Origin: Prado023 sp963747335
Lineage (GTDB): Bacteria; Actinomycetota; Actinomycetes; S36-B12; CAIYMF01
Assembly (NCBI GenBank): GCA_963747335.1
Contig: CAVVEV010000008.1
Span: 1 to 64,000 of the forward strand
Length of the DNA stretch: 64,000 nucleotides
Direction: 5' to 3'
The notes below the pieces were generated by a model that saw nothing but the letters and a program-made list of their open reading frames with translations, did not search any database and had not been told where the DNA came from. This document shows positions 36,742 through 46,482 of this stretch, piece after piece (the stretch's first letter is position 1; each line of letters opens with the position of its first letter). A program made the translations under genes and the position numbers.

Positions 36742-37041
36742 TCACAACTTCAGCAGGTTGGGCTCGTCGACCGAGGCCGAGTTGCGGGTCCGGAAGATCG
36801 TCACGATGATCGCCAGGCCGATGACGACCTCGGCGGCGGCCACGACCATCACGAAGAAGGCCACCACCTGCCCGTCGAGGGTGCCGTTGGTCCGGGCGAA
36901 GGTGACGAAGGCCAGGTTGGACGCGTTGAGCATCAGCTCGATGCACATGAACACGACGATCGCGTTGCGCCGGACGAGCACCCCCGCGGCCCCGATCGAG
37001 AACAGGATCGCCGACAGGACCAGGTAGTTCGTGGGGTTCAT
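36742..37041 (-). CDS. nuoK: NADH-quinone oxidoreductase subunit K
   Basis: 99 residues, three membrane helices, homologous to MrpC. YLVLSAILFSIGAAGVLVRR, VVFMCIELMLNASNLAFVTF with the conserved helix-2 Glu, and VVAAAEVVIGLAIIVTIFR with the helix-3 Glu are all present. Part of the proton path near NuoJ and NuoN. ATG at 37041 overlaps the nuoJ stop as ATGA. Confidence 0.97.
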   Translation of the reverse strand: MNPTNYLVLSAILFSIGAAGVLVRRNAIVVFMCIELMLNASNLAFVTFARTNGTLDGQVVAFFVMVVAAAEVVIGLAIIVTIFRTRNSASVDEPNLLKL

Positions 37042-37913
37042 TCCCGACCCTCCTGCGAGGCGTCCAGCGGGTCGCCGCCGGAGGCATCGACGATGACCGC
37101 CTCGTGGGCGAGGAGGTGCTCGGCCTCCTCGATGGCCAGCCGGTCGGCCTCACGGATGTCGCCCTCCAGCCGCAGCGGGCCGGGGACCGACTCCTCGGCG
37201 ATCGACCCGTCGGGCAGGAGCGCGGGCATGTCGACGGCGTTGTTGCGCGCGTACACACCGGGGCTGGGCTTGTTGACCGGGTGCCGGTCGGGGGCGAAGC
37301 GCTCGGTGGACAGCTGGGCCTGGGTCTTGCGCGGCTCGACCCGCTCTCGGTGGGTCAGCACCATCGCCCCCACCGCGGCGGTGATCAGCAGCGCGGAGGT
37401 CACCTCGAAGGCCAGCAGGTACCGGGTGAAGATCGCCACTCCGATGCCCTGGACGTTGCCGCCGTGCTCGGCGTTGGCCTCGTCCAGTCCCACGACCGTG
37501 GTGCCGGACAGCGAGTCGGTGATGCCGGCGAGCAGCAGGCCCAGGAAGCCCACGAACGCGACACCGGCCAGCGCGCGCTGGCCCTTGAGCGTCTCGACGA
37601 GGCTGTCGGAGGCGTCCACGCCCACGACCATGAGCACGAAGACGAAGAGCATCATCACCGCGCCCGTGTAGACGATGACCTGCACCATCCCCAGGAACAT
37701 GGCGTCCTGGGCGACGTAGAGGACCGCGAGGTTGATCATCGTCAGCGCGATGAACAGGGCGCTGTGCACGGCCTTGCGGGACAGGACCGTGCCGCCGGCG
37801 CCGATCACCGCCAGGGTGGCGCACACCCAGAAGGTGACCTGCTCGCCGGTGTTCGTGGTCACCCCCACCGGCCCTTCCGCCACGAGCGCGCCCAGGGACG
37901 CCAACGTGTTCAC
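37038..37913 (-). CDS. nuoJ: NADH-quinone oxidoreductase subunit J
   Basis: 291 residues, five helices in the first ~190 residues followed by a hydrophilic ~100-residue C-terminus, as in other actinobacteria. Conserved blocks are VLSRKAVHSALFIALTMINL, MVQVIVYTGAVMMLFVFVLM (the pi-bulge helix 3) and FEVTSALLITAAVGAMVL. The tail is rich in Glu, Asp and Arg and has no known role. GTG at 37913 overlaps the nuoI stop. Confidence 0.96.
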   Translation of the reverse strand: MNTLASLGALVAEGPVGVTTNTGEQVTFWVCATLAVIGAGGTVLSRKAVHSALFIALTMINLAVLYVAQDAMFLGMVQVIVYTGAVMMLFVFVLMVVGVDASDSLVETLKGQRALAGVAFVGFLGLLLAGITDSLSGTTVVGLDEANAEHGGNVQGIGVAIFTRYLLAFEVTSALLITAAVGAMVLTHRERVEPRKTQAQLSTERFAPDRHPVNKPSPGVYARNNAVDMPALLPDGSIAEESVPGPLRLEGDIREADRLAIEEAEHLLAHEAVIVDASGGDPLDASQEGRE

Positions 37914-38509
37914 TTCTCCTCCGTCTCGGTCGCGTCGCCCGGCGTGGGCGTTGCCGCGGCCTCGCGGGCCGCCACCTCCGCGCGCTGGGCGTCCGTGGCC
38001 CCGGTCACCTCGCCGCGGTAGTAGGAGCCGTCGTCAGCGCCCTCGGCCATGGCGTGCGGCGGGGCGACCATCCCGGGCATGAGCGGGCCGAGCAGGTCGG
38101 CCTTCTCGTAGATCAGGGACGCCCTGCTGGTGTCGGCCAGCTCGTACTCGTTGGTCATGGTCAGCGCGCGGGTGGGGCAGGCCTCGATGCACAGCCCGCA
38201 CAGGATGCAGCGCAGGTAGTTGATCTGGTACACCCGGCCGTAGCGCTCGCCCGGGGAGAACCGCTCCTCCTCGGTGTTCGGCGCACCCTCGACGAAGATC
38301 GCGTCAGCCGGGCACGCCCAGGCGCACAGCTCGCAGCCGATGCACTTCTCCAGGCCGTCGGGGTGCCGGTTGAGCTGGTGGCGGCCATGGAAGCGCGGCT
38401 TCGGCGGGTACTGGTCCTTCTCCTCCGGGTACTGCTCGGTGTTCACCTTCTTGAACATGGTCAGGAAGGTGGTCCCGAAGCCCCGAATGGGCTGGGGGAG
38501 CTCAGGCAC
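37910..38509 (-). CDS. nuoI: NADH-quinone oxidoreductase subunit I
   Basis: 199 residues carrying clusters N6a and N6b. The two motifs are CIGCELCAWACPADAIFVEG and CILCGLCIEACPTRALTMTN. The N-terminal helix (GFGTTFLTMF) sits on NuoH. The ~50-residue C-terminal extension (GATDAQRAEVAAREAAATP) is Ala/Glu-rich. GTG at 38509 is chosen because it overlaps the end of nuoH by 8 bp and gives the standard N-terminus MPELPQPIRGFG; upstream codons are nuoH shadow. This is the main complex I copy, distinct from the short NuoI-like gene near korAB. Confidence 0.96.
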   Translation of the reverse strand: MPELPQPIRGFGTTFLTMFKKVNTEQYPEEKDQYPPKPRFHGRHQLNRHPDGLEKCIGCELCAWACPADAIFVEGAPNTEEERFSPGERYGRVYQINYLRCILCGLCIEACPTRALTMTNEYELADTSRASLIYEKADLLGPLMPGMVAPPHAMAEGADDGSYYRGEVTGATDAQRAEVAAREAAATPTPGDATETEEK

Positions 38510-39875
38510 TGGGGGCCTCCTGTGCGTCGCCTGGATCGTGGAGGAGAGCGCCGGAGTTGTCGTCGGCAGCCACTGCGCTGGGAACGGTCTGGCGTGCCCG
38601 CGGCGTGTAGTCGAACGTCTCACCCGGCATCGGCGGGACGGGGTGCCGGCCCGGCTGGCTGGCGAACTCCTGTGCCTCGGCCTCCGCCTGGGCCTCGACC
38701 TCGGCCCGGCGCCGCTCGCGGACGTTCTCGATCAGGTACGAGCCGACGAAGACCACGATGAGCGTGGCGATGACGATCACCGAGACGGTCATGGCGTTGC
38801 TGGGCAGCTCGTCGCGCAGGGCGCGGAACGTCGCGACCAGCACGATCCAGGCCAGCGAGGCGGGGATCAGGACCTTCCAGCCGAACTTCATGAACTGGTC
38901 GTACCGGAACCTCGGAAGGGTGCCGCGCAGCCAGATGAACATGAACAGGAACATGGAGACCTTGACCAGGAACCACAGAAGGCCCCACCAGCCGCGGTTG
39001 AGCATGCCGTCGTTGATGGCCGAGATCGGCCATGGGGCCTGCCAGCCACCGAGGAACAGCGTGGTGGCCAGGGCCGAGACGGTGACCATGTTGATGTACT
39101 CGGCCAGGAAGAACAGCGCGAACTTCAGCGACGAGTACTCGGTGTGGAATCCGGCCACGAGCTCGCTCTCGGCCTCGGGGAGGTCGAACGGGGCACGGTT
39201 GGTCTCACCGACCATCGCGGTGACGTAGATGATGAACGAGGGCAGCAGGATCAGGGCGTACCAGATCGGCTGCTGCGCGGCGACGATCTGCGAGGTGGAC
39301 ATCGACCCGGCGTAGAGGAACACCGCGACGAAGGCCAGGCCCATCGCGATCTCGTAGGAGATCATCTGCGCGGAGCTGCGCAGGGATCCCAGCAGCGGGT
39401 AGGTGGAGCCCGAGGACCATCCGGCGAACACGATGCCGTAGATGCCGATCGAGGCGATCGCCAGCACGTACAGCACCGCCACCGGGAAGTCCGTCAGCTG
39501 CAGCGGGGTCAGCACCCCGAAGATTGAGACCTCGGGGCCGAACGGGATGACGGCCAGCGCCATGAACGCGGGCACGACGGAGATGATCGGGGCGATGAAG
39601 AACACGGCCTTGTCGGCGGCCGTGGGCATGATGTCTTCCTTGAGGGCCAGCTTGATGCCGTCCATGAGGCCCTGGAGCACGCCGAACGGGCCGACGCGGT
39701 TCGGGCCGACGCGCATGTTCATCCGGGCCACGATGCGCCGCTCGCCCCAGATGGTCAGCAGCACGAGCACGACCACACCGAGGAAGATGCCCAGCACCTT
39801 GAGGATGACCAGCCACCAGGGATCCTGGCCGAACGGCGCGAACTCGGTGGCCGCCACCACGGATGACACGATCAC
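38502..39875 (-). CDS. nuoH: NADH-quinone oxidoreductase subunit H
   Basis: 457 residues; the eight-helix subunit that forms the quinone chamber with NuoB and NuoD. Conserved blocks are ERRIVARMNMRVGPNRVGPF, the acidic quinone-site loop NRAPFDLPEAESELVAGFHT, and FMFIWLRGTLPRFRYDQFM. After residue ~385 comes a charged ~70-residue tail (Ala/Glu-rich then Pro-rich) that is common in actinobacteria. GTG at 39875 overlaps the nuoG stop as GTGA. Confidence 0.97.
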   Translation of the reverse strand: MIVSSVVAATEFAPFGQDPWWLVILKVLGIFLGVVVLVLLTIWGERRIVARMNMRVGPNRVGPFGVLQGLMDGIKLALKEDIMPTAADKAVFFIAPIISVVPAFMALAVIPFGPEVSIFGVLTPLQLTDFPVAVLYVLAIASIGIYGIVFAGWSSGSTYPLLGSLRSSAQMISYEIAMGLAFVAVFLYAGSMSTSQIVAAQQPIWYALILLPSFIIYVTAMVGETNRAPFDLPEAESELVAGFHTEYSSLKFALFFLAEYINMVTVSALATTLFLGGWQAPWPISAINDGMLNRGWWGLLWFLVKVSMFLFMFIWLRGTLPRFRYDQFMKFGWKVLIPASLAWIVLVATFRALRDELPSNAMTVSVIVIATLIVVFVGSYLIENVRERRRAEVEAQAEAEAQEFASQPGRHPVPPMPGETFDYTPRARQTVPSAVAADDNSGALLHDPGDAQEAPSA

Positions 39876-42397
39876 TGGGCACCTCCTGCACTGAGCGCCA
39901 CGACCGCCCCGGACCCGACCCGCAGGGTCGTGTTGACGGTGCTGCCGACCGAGTTGCCGGGCACCCAGACCACGCCGTCGACCATCTCGGTGACGGCCAG
40001 CGGGAGGGTGATCGAGCCGTCCCCGGAGGTCACGGTGACGGGCTGCCCGTCGGCCAGGCCGTGGGCCTGCGCCGTGGCGGGAGAGACCCGGGCCAGGGCC
40101 GGGCGAGCCGTGCCGGCCAGCGCGGGCTCGCCGCGCTGGAGCACGCCCTCATCGAGCAGGTGCCGCCAGGTGGCCAGCACGACCTGACCGGCCGCCTTCG
40201 CGACCGGCTCCTCGGTGGGCGTGGCCCCAGTGCGCTGAGCCTCGGGTCGCGGACCCTGCCAGCGGCCCATCCCGGCGAGCTCGGCGCGCAGGTCGCCCAC
40301 CTCGATCGATCCGAACGCCCGGCCCATCGCGCGGGCGACCAGCGACAACGCGCGGGCGTCGGTGATGGCCGTGGAGTCGCGCATGACCTGTCCGAACGGG
40401 CGGGCACGGCCCTCCCAGTCCAGCAACGTTCCGGACTTCTCGGTGATCACCGCGACCGGCAGCACCACATCGGCCAGCGCGGTGACCTCGGTGGACCGGG
40501 TCTCGAGCGCCAGGACGAAGGGGGCGGCCTCCAGGGCCCCGAGGAAGGCCGCAGGGTCCGGGGTGTCGGCGGCCTCGACGCCGGCCACGATGACCGCACC
40601 GATCCGCCGCGAGGGCCGGTCGGCGGGTTCGGCGGCGGCGGGTTCGGCGGTGTCGTCAGCGGGCTGGGCGGACTCGACGGCCTGCGCCTCGGCGTGGTCG
40701 GCGTGGAGGGCCTCGACCACCCCGGTCAGGTCCAGACCCGCCTCCACCGGGAGGTCGTCGGCGTCGACGCCCCAGGCAGTCGCGACCTGGGCCCGCGCGT
40801 CGGGGTCGGTCAGGGGGCGGCCCCAGGGCAGGAGCCCCGACAGGGCGCCGGCCTCGAGCGCCCCACGCTCACCGGCCCGGCGCGGCACCCACGCCAGCCG
40901 GGCACCGGTGGACTCCGCAAGGGAGACCACGGCCGAGAGGGTTCCGGGTGTCTGAGCCGCGCGCTCGCCCACGAGGATGATCGAGCCGTCGGCGGCCAGC
41001 GCAGCAGCTGCGTCGCCGGTGCCGGCGGCCAGGGCAGCCAGAACGGACGGCTCCTGCCCGGGGGCAGCGGCCAGCACGTGGGCTGCCAGCTTGGCCGATC
41101 CGGGCGACGCGAACGGGGCGACGGTCAGGACTTTGCACCCGCCGCGGCGGGTAGCCGCACGCAGGCGCAGGAAGATGATCGGCGACTCCTCCTCGGGCTC
41201 CAACCCGACGAGCAGGACCGTGGGGGCGGCATCGAGGTCGGCGTAGGTGACACCCACCCCGGAGCCGGAGACGACCGCCCGCAGGAAGTCGGCCTCAGCC
41301 GGGCTCGTGCGGCGGATCCGGAAGTCGATGCTGTCGGTGCCCAGCACGGCGCGCGCGAACTTGGCGTAGGCGTAGCTGTCCTCGAGGGTCAGCTTCCCGC
41401 CCAGCAGGACCGCGGTCCTCGCTCCGGACTCGGCCAGCGCCCCCGCGGCACGTCGGACTGCCTCGGGCCACGACGCCTCGACCAGGTCCTCACCGTCGCG
41501 GACCAGCGGCGCATCCAGCCGGTCGGCCGACAGGTACGGGAAGGCGAAGCGCCCCTTGTCGCAGTTCCAGTCTGAGTTGACCGCGGGGTCCTCCCACGCA
41601 AGCCGGCGCAGGACCGACGAGCGCCGGACGTCGGTGCGCAGGGCACAGCCGCTGGCGCAGTGCTCGCACACCGTGGGGGTGGAGACCAGGTCGAACGGCC
41701 GGGAGCGGAACCGGTAGGCCGAGCTGGTCAGGGCACCGACCGGGCAGATCTGCACGGTGTTGCCGGAGAAGTAGGAGTTGAACGGGGTGTCCTCGGCGAT
41801 GCCGACGATCTGGCGTCCGCCGCGCTGCTGCAGCGAGATGAACGGGTCACCGGCGACCTGGTCGGCGAACCTCGTGCACCGGGCGCAGGAGACGCAGCGC
41901 TCCCGGTCGATCAGGATCTGCGTGCTCAGCGCCACCGGCTTGGGGAACGTGCGCTTGGTGCCGGTGAACCGCGACTCACCGCGGCCGTGGCTCATCGCCT
42001 GGTTCTGCAGCGGGCACTCCCCGCCCTTGTCGCAGACCGGGCAGTCCAGCGGGTGGTTGATCAGCAGGAACTCCATGACCCCGCGCTGGGCGGTGGCGGC
42101 CATCTCGGAGGTGCCGGAGGTCTTGACCCGCATGCCGTCGGCGACCGGGATCGCACACGCCGGCTGGGGCTTGGGCTGACCCTCGATCTCGACGAGGCAG
42201 GCACGGCACGCGGCGACCGGCTCGAGCAGCGGGTGGTCGCAGAAGCGCGGGATCTCGATGCCGACCTGCTCCGCGGCGCGGATGATCAGGGTGCCCTTGG
42301 GCACGACGACGTCGATGCCGTCGATGGCGACCGTGACGTGGTCGACCGGCATCTCCGCCGGTGCGCCGGTTGCGGACGAGGGGGTGGTGACGGTCAT
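39872..42397 (-). CDS. nuoG: NADH-quinone oxidoreductase subunit G
   Basis: 841 residues. The N-terminal [2Fe-2S] domain (RFCDHPLLEPVAACRACLVE), the cluster N5/N4 segment (HPLDCPVCDKGGECPLQNQA, CVSCARCTRF) and a further cluster region (CEHCASGCALRTDVRR) precede a degenerate molybdopterin-oxidoreductase fold. It carries electrons from NuoF to NuoI. The C-terminal third contains acidic/Ala-rich insertions (EAQAVESAQPADDTAEPAAA). ATG at 42397 overlaps the nuoF stop as ATGA. Confidence 0.96.
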   Translation of the reverse strand: MTVTTPSSATGAPAEMPVDHVTVAIDGIDVVVPKGTLIIRAAEQVGIEIPRFCDHPLLEPVAACRACLVEIEGQPKPQPACAIPVADGMRVKTSGTSEMAATAQRGVMEFLLINHPLDCPVCDKGGECPLQNQAMSHGRGESRFTGTKRTFPKPVALSTQILIDRERCVSCARCTRFADQVAGDPFISLQQRGGRQIVGIAEDTPFNSYFSGNTVQICPVGALTSSAYRFRSRPFDLVSTPTVCEHCASGCALRTDVRRSSVLRRLAWEDPAVNSDWNCDKGRFAFPYLSADRLDAPLVRDGEDLVEASWPEAVRRAAGALAESGARTAVLLGGKLTLEDSYAYAKFARAVLGTDSIDFRIRRTSPAEADFLRAVVSGSGVGVTYADLDAAPTVLLVGLEPEEESPIIFLRLRAATRRGGCKVLTVAPFASPGSAKLAAHVLAAAPGQEPSVLAALAAGTGDAAAALAADGSIILVGERAAQTPGTLSAVVSLAESTGARLAWVPRRAGERGALEAGALSGLLPWGRPLTDPDARAQVATAWGVDADDLPVEAGLDLTGVVEALHADHAEAQAVESAQPADDTAEPAAAEPADRPSRRIGAVIVAGVEAADTPDPAAFLGALEAAPFVLALETRSTEVTALADVVLPVAVITEKSGTLLDWEGRARPFGQVMRDSTAITDARALSLVARAMGRAFGSIEVGDLRAELAGMGRWQGPRPEAQRTGATPTEEPVAKAAGQVVLATWRHLLDEGVLQRGEPALAGTARPALARVSPATAQAHGLADGQPVTVTSGDGSITLPLAVTEMVDGVVWVPGNSVGSTVNTTLRVGSGAVVALSAGGAQ

Positions 42398-43698
42398 CGC
42401 GTGGCTCCCGCGGGCAGGACGGTGGCGGCGGCCGGGTTGAAGGCCACATCAGCTGCGGTGTGCGTGCCGGCGCGGAACTCGTCCGGGAAGTGCTTGAGCG
42501 CGGCCGGGAACGGCGTGGCGGCGGCATCCCCGAGGGCGCAGAACGAGCGGCCGAGGATCTGCCCGCAGATCTCCTCGAGCATCCCGAGCTCATGCTCGCT
42601 GCCGTGGCCGGCCTCGAACTTCTCGAGGGTCCCGGCGATCCAGCCGGTGCCCTCGCGGCATGGGGTGCACTTGCCGCAGGACTCGTGCTTGTAGAACTCC
42701 AGCCATCGGGTGACGGCCTTGACCACCGACACCGTGTCGTCGAAGACCATCGGAGTGGCCGTGCCCAGCATCGTGCCTGCGGCGGCCATGTCCTCGTAGG
42801 TCAGGGGCAGGTCGAGGTGCTCTGCGGTGAGCATCGGGACACTGGAGCCGCCCGGCAGCCAGAACTTCGGCTCACCGCCGTTGCGCATCCCGCCGGCGTA
42901 CTCCAGCAGCTGGCGCATCGTGGTGCCCAGCGCCACCTCGTAGACACCCGGGCGCTTCACGTGACCCGAGACGCTCATGAGCTTGAAGCCCGGGGACTTC
43001 TCGGTGCCCCACTGGGTCAGCCAGTCGGCGCCGTTGCGCACGATGTAGGGGATGTTCGCGATGGTCTCGACGTTGTTCACCACGGTGGGCGAGGCGTAGA
43101 GCCCGGCCACGGCCGGGAACGGGGGCTTCAGGCGCGGCTGGCCGCGGCGGCCCTCGAGCGAGTCGAGCAGCGCGGTCTCCTCGCCGCAGATGTAGGCCCC
43201 GGCCCCGGCGTGCACGATCAGCTCGAGGTCGAAGCCGGTGCCCTGGATGTCCTTGCCGAGCAGGCCTGCGGCGTAGGCCTCGCGGACAGCGGCACGAAGG
43301 CGACGGTGCACGTGCGGGACCTCGCCGCGCACGTAGATGAAGGCGTGGTTGGCGCGGATCGCGTACGAGGTGAGGATGCAGCCCTCGACCAGCGCGTGCG
43401 GGTTGGCCAGCATCAGCGGGATGTCCTTGCAGGCACCCGGCTCCGACTCGTCGGCGTTGACCACCAGGTAGTGCGGCTTGCCGTCGCCCTGCGGCACGAA
43501 GCCCCACTTCATGCCGGTGGGGAAGCCCGCACCGCCCCGGCCGCGCAGGCCGGAGTCCTTGACCAGCTGGATCAGGGCGTCGGGACCCATCGCGAAGCCC
43601 TGAGCGACCTGCTCGTAGCCGCCGTGCCGGCGATAGCCCTCGATCGTGTAGGAGTCCGGCTCGTCCCAGTGGGCGCTCAGGACCGGGGTCAGCGTCAT
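42394..43698 (-). CDS. nuoF: NADH-quinone oxidoreductase subunit F
   Basis: 434 residues, NADH- and FMN-binding entry subunit with cluster N3. Motifs are the NADH/FMN Gly-rich GLRGRGGAGFPTGMKWGFVP, NADESEPGACKDIPLM, GAGAYICGEETALLDSLEG and the N3-binding ESCGKCTPCREG. ATG at 43698 overlaps the nuoE stop. Its presence shows this complex I can use NADH, unlike F420H2- or ferredoxin-only versions. Confidence 0.97.
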   Translation of the reverse strand: MTLTPVLSAHWDEPDSYTIEGYRRHGGYEQVAQGFAMGPDALIQLVKDSGLRGRGGAGFPTGMKWGFVPQGDGKPHYLVVNADESEPGACKDIPLMLANPHALVEGCILTSYAIRANHAFIYVRGEVPHVHRRLRAAVREAYAAGLLGKDIQGTGFDLELIVHAGAGAYICGEETALLDSLEGRRGQPRLKPPFPAVAGLYASPTVVNNVETIANIPYIVRNGADWLTQWGTEKSPGFKLMSVSGHVKRPGVYEVALGTTMRQLLEYAGGMRNGGEPKFWLPGGSSVPMLTAEHLDLPLTYEDMAAAGTMLGTATPMVFDDTVSVVKAVTRWLEFYKHESCGKCTPCREGTGWIAGTLEKFEAGHGSEHELGMLEEICGQILGRSFCALGDAAATPFPAALKHFPDEFRAGTHTAADVAFNPAAATVLPAGATR

Positions 43699-44384
43699 GT
43701 CAGCGTCACCTTCCCGATGGGCCCGTCACCTGATGCGGGCCCCCCATCGGCAGCAGGGACCCCGCGCTCGGCGGCAGCGCGGACATTGGCCAGCATCAGC
43801 TCGTCGGCCGCCCCACCCTCGGCCGTCAGCCCGTCGTCGTCGATCCCGGAGATCGTGCGGGAGGCGGCCTTGAAGCCCCGGACCACGGGGCCGCGGGTGG
43901 AGCGGACCTCCTCGCCGGCCTCGAGCCGGTCGAGCACGGCGATGGCCTCGTCGGGAGTCATCCGGTCGAAGAACTCCCAGTCCACGGTCATCACCGGGGC
44001 GTGGGTGCAGGCGGCCTGGCACTCGATGCGCTCGAGGTCGAAGGTGCCGTTCGCGCTGACCTCGTCGTGTCCCACCCGGGCATGGGCGCTGACGGCGTCC
44101 CAGACAGCGTCGCCGCCGAGCAGCGCGCACATCGTGTTCGTGCAGACGCCGATGTGGTGCTGGCCGGCGGGGCGGCGCTTGTACATCGTGTAGAAGGTCG
44201 CCACGGCGGCCACCTCGGCGGTGCTCAGCGCCAGGGTCTCGGCGCAGGCGGCGATCCCCTCCGGGCTCACGTAGCCCTCCTCGGACTGCACCAGGTGCAG
44301 CATCGGCAGCAGCGCCGAGCGCGCCTGCGGGTAGCGACCGGCGAGCTCGGCGAGCTCCGTCCGGGTCGTCTCGGAGATGGACAT
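43695..44384 (-). CDS. nuoE: NADH-quinone oxidoreductase subunit E
   Basis: 229 residues, thioredoxin-like [2Fe-2S] subunit (cluster N1a). The helical N-terminus (RYPQARSALLPMLHLVQSEE) precedes VCTNTMCALLGGD and ECQAACTHAPVMTVDWEFFD with the four cluster cysteines. A 60-residue C-terminal extension is polar. ATG at 44384 overlaps the nuoD stop by one base (TGATG). Confidence 0.96.
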   Translation of the reverse strand: MSISETTRTELAELAGRYPQARSALLPMLHLVQSEEGYVSPEGIAACAETLALSTAEVAAVATFYTMYKRRPAGQHHIGVCTNTMCALLGGDAVWDAVSAHARVGHDEVSANGTFDLERIECQAACTHAPVMTVDWEFFDRMTPDEAIAVLDRLEAGEEVRSTRGPVVRGFKAASRTISGIDDDGLTAEGGAADELMLANVRAAAERGVPAADGGPASGDGPIGKVTLT

Positions 44385-45763
44385 CAGCGGTCCACGCCTC
44401 CCATCACGGGGTCGATGCTGGCGACCGCGGCGACGACGTCAGCCACCTGGCCGCCCTCGCACATGGCGGCCACCGACTGCAGATTGTTGAAGCTCGGATC
44501 GCGGAAGTGCACCCGGTAGGGCTTGGTCCCGCCGTGCGAGACCACGTGGACCCCGAGCTCGCCGCGCGGGGCCTCGAGCACCGTGTAGGCCTGACCCACC
44601 GGGACGGAGTAGCCCTCGGTCACCAGCTTGAAGTGGTGGATCAGGGCCTCCATGGAGGTGCCCATGATCTGGCGGATGTGGTCCAGGGAGTTGCCCATGC
44701 CGTCGGTGCCGATGGCCAGCTGCGCGGGCCAGGCGACCTTCGGGTCGTCGACCATCACCGGCCCGGGCGTCAGGTACTCCAGGGCCTGCTCGACGATGTT
44801 CAGGCTCTGCTCCATCTCCGCCAGGCGGATCAGGAACCGGCCGTAGGCGTCGGAGGTCGTCTGGGTGGGCACCTCGAACTCGTAGCGCTCGTAGCCGCAG
44901 TACGGCATGTCCTTGCGCGCGTCCCACGGGTAGCCCGTGGCGCGCAGGATCGGTCCGGTGATGCCCAGTGCCATGCAGCCGGTGAGGTCCAGGTAGCCGA
45001 TGCCCGAGGTGCGCCCCATCCAGATGGTGTTGTCCACCAGCAGGTTCGAGGTGTCCTTGAACCGCGAGCGCAGCTGGTCGATCGTCCACTGGATGCGGGT
45101 CTTCATGTCCTGGCCGAGGTCGTCCTTCTCCGGCATGTCCTGGGCCAGGCCACCGGGCCGGATGAACGCGTGGTTCATCCGCAGGCCGGTCACCAGCTCG
45201 AAGACGTCCAGGATCAGCTCGCGCTCACGGAAGCCGAACGTCATGGCGGTCAGCGCCCCGAGCTCCAGGGCGCCCGTGGCCAGGCAGACCAGGTGCGAGC
45301 TGACCCGGTTGAGCTCCATGAGGATCACGCGGATGACCGTGGCGCGGTCGGGGATGTCGTCGGTGATCCCGAGCAGCTTCTCCACGGCCAGGCTGTAGCC
45401 GGTCTCGTTGAAGAAGCTGGACAGGTAGTCCATGCGGGTGACGAATGTCGTGCCCTGGGTCCAGCTGCGGTACTCGAGGTTCTTCTCGATGCCGGTGTGC
45501 AGGTAGCCGATGCCGCAGCGGGCCTCCTGCACGCTCTCGCCCTCGAGCTCAAGGATCAGCCGGAGCACGCCGTGCGTGGAGGGGTGCTGGGGACCCATGT
45601 TGACCACGATGCGCTCGTTGGCCACGCTCGGGTCGATGGTGATGGTGTCCCAGTCACCGCCGGAGACGGTGAACACCCGACCCTCGGTGGTGTCGTAGCT
45701 GGGTGCCGCGTCGGGGCGGGCGTCGGCCTCGAATGCCTCGCCGGACTCATACGTCGTGCTCAT
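44384..45763 (-). CDS. nuoD: NADH-quinone oxidoreductase subunit D
   Basis: 459 residues, the 49-kDa quinone-site subunit related to [NiFe]-hydrogenase large subunits. NMGPQHPSTHGVLRLILELE (quinone-site loop with His), GYLHTGIEKNLEYRSWTQGT, and EAPRGELGVHVVSHGGTKPY are all present. Hydrogenase Ni-binding cysteines are absent, as expected. It is the only NuoD in the window; the orphan NuoB/C/I-like set lacks one. GTG or ATG at 45763 overlaps the nuoC stop. Confidence 0.97.
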   Translation of the reverse strand: MSTTYESGEAFEADARPDAAPSYDTTEGRVFTVSGGDWDTITIDPSVANERIVVNMGPQHPSTHGVLRLILELEGESVQEARCGIGYLHTGIEKNLEYRSWTQGTTFVTRMDYLSSFFNETGYSLAVEKLLGITDDIPDRATVIRVILMELNRVSSHLVCLATGALELGALTAMTFGFRERELILDVFELVTGLRMNHAFIRPGGLAQDMPEKDDLGQDMKTRIQWTIDQLRSRFKDTSNLLVDNTIWMGRTSGIGYLDLTGCMALGITGPILRATGYPWDARKDMPYCGYERYEFEVPTQTTSDAYGRFLIRLAEMEQSLNIVEQALEYLTPGPVMVDDPKVAWPAQLAIGTDGMGNSLDHIRQIMGTSMEALIHHFKLVTEGYSVPVGQAYTVLEAPRGELGVHVVSHGGTKPYRVHFRDPSFNNLQSVAAMCEGGQVADVVAAVASIDPVMGGVDR

Positions 45764-46482
45764 CAGTTGTACGACCTCCGCTGGTCGGGCGCGGGGATGG
45801 TCGCGCCCTTGTACTCCACGGGGATCCCGCCGAGCGGGTAGTCCTTGCGTTGCGGGTGGCCCGGCCAGTCGTCGGGCATCAGGATGCGGGTCATGGCCGG
45901 ATGGCCGTCGAAACGGATACCGAACATGTCCCAGGTCTCGCGCTCGTGCCAGTCCGCCGACGGCCAGACACCGGTGACCGACGGGATGTGCTGGTCGGAC
46001 TCGGGGCAGGTGACCTCGACGCGGATGCGGCGTCTGTGGGTCATCGACAGCAGGTGGATCACCGCGTGCAGCTCACGGCCGGTGTCGGCGGGGTAGTGCA
46101 CGCCGGACACCGAGTGGCAGACCTCGAAGCGCAGACCCGGTTCGTCACGCAGCTCCGTGGCCACGGCCAGGAGGTGCTCGCGGCGGACGTAGAGGGTCAG
46201 CTCGCCGCGGTCGACGACGACCTTCTCGATGGCCGACTCGGCGGGGATTCCGGCATCGACCAGGGAGAGCTCGAGCTCCTCGGTCAGCGCGTCGAAGTAC
46301 CCGCCGTAGGGCTTCTCGCTGGCCCCGGGCATCTCGATCGGGCGCACGAGCCCACCGAAGCCGCTCGTGTCACCCGAGCCCGACGCACCGAAGGCGCCCT
46401 GGCGGACGCCCACGGTGTCGACGACCGGGCTCAGGCCCAGGTCGACGGCCCCGACCGGGACGACCTGGTTGCTCTCGCTCAT
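45763..46482 (-). CDS. nuoC: NADH-quinone oxidoreductase subunit C
   Basis: 239 residues. The 30-kDa signature SADWHERETWDMFGIRFDGH followed by LMPDDWPGHPQRKDYPL is complete. The N-terminal ~75 residues are a poorly conserved, Gly/Ser-rich extension. ATG at 46482 overlaps the nuoB stop as ATGA; the longer upstream frame is a shadow of nuoB. Separate from nuoD, as in most actinobacteria. Confidence 0.97.
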   Translation of the reverse strand: MSESNQVVPVGAVDLGLSPVVDTVGVRQGAFGASGSGDTSGFGGLVRPIEMPGASEKPYGGYFDALTEELELSLVDAGIPAESAIEKVVVDRGELTLYVRREHLLAVATELRDEPGLRFEVCHSVSGVHYPADTGRELHAVIHLLSMTHRRRIRVEVTCPESDQHIPSVTGVWPSADWHERETWDMFGIRFDGHPAMTRILMPDDWPGHPQRKDYPLGGIPVEYKGATIPAPDQRRSYN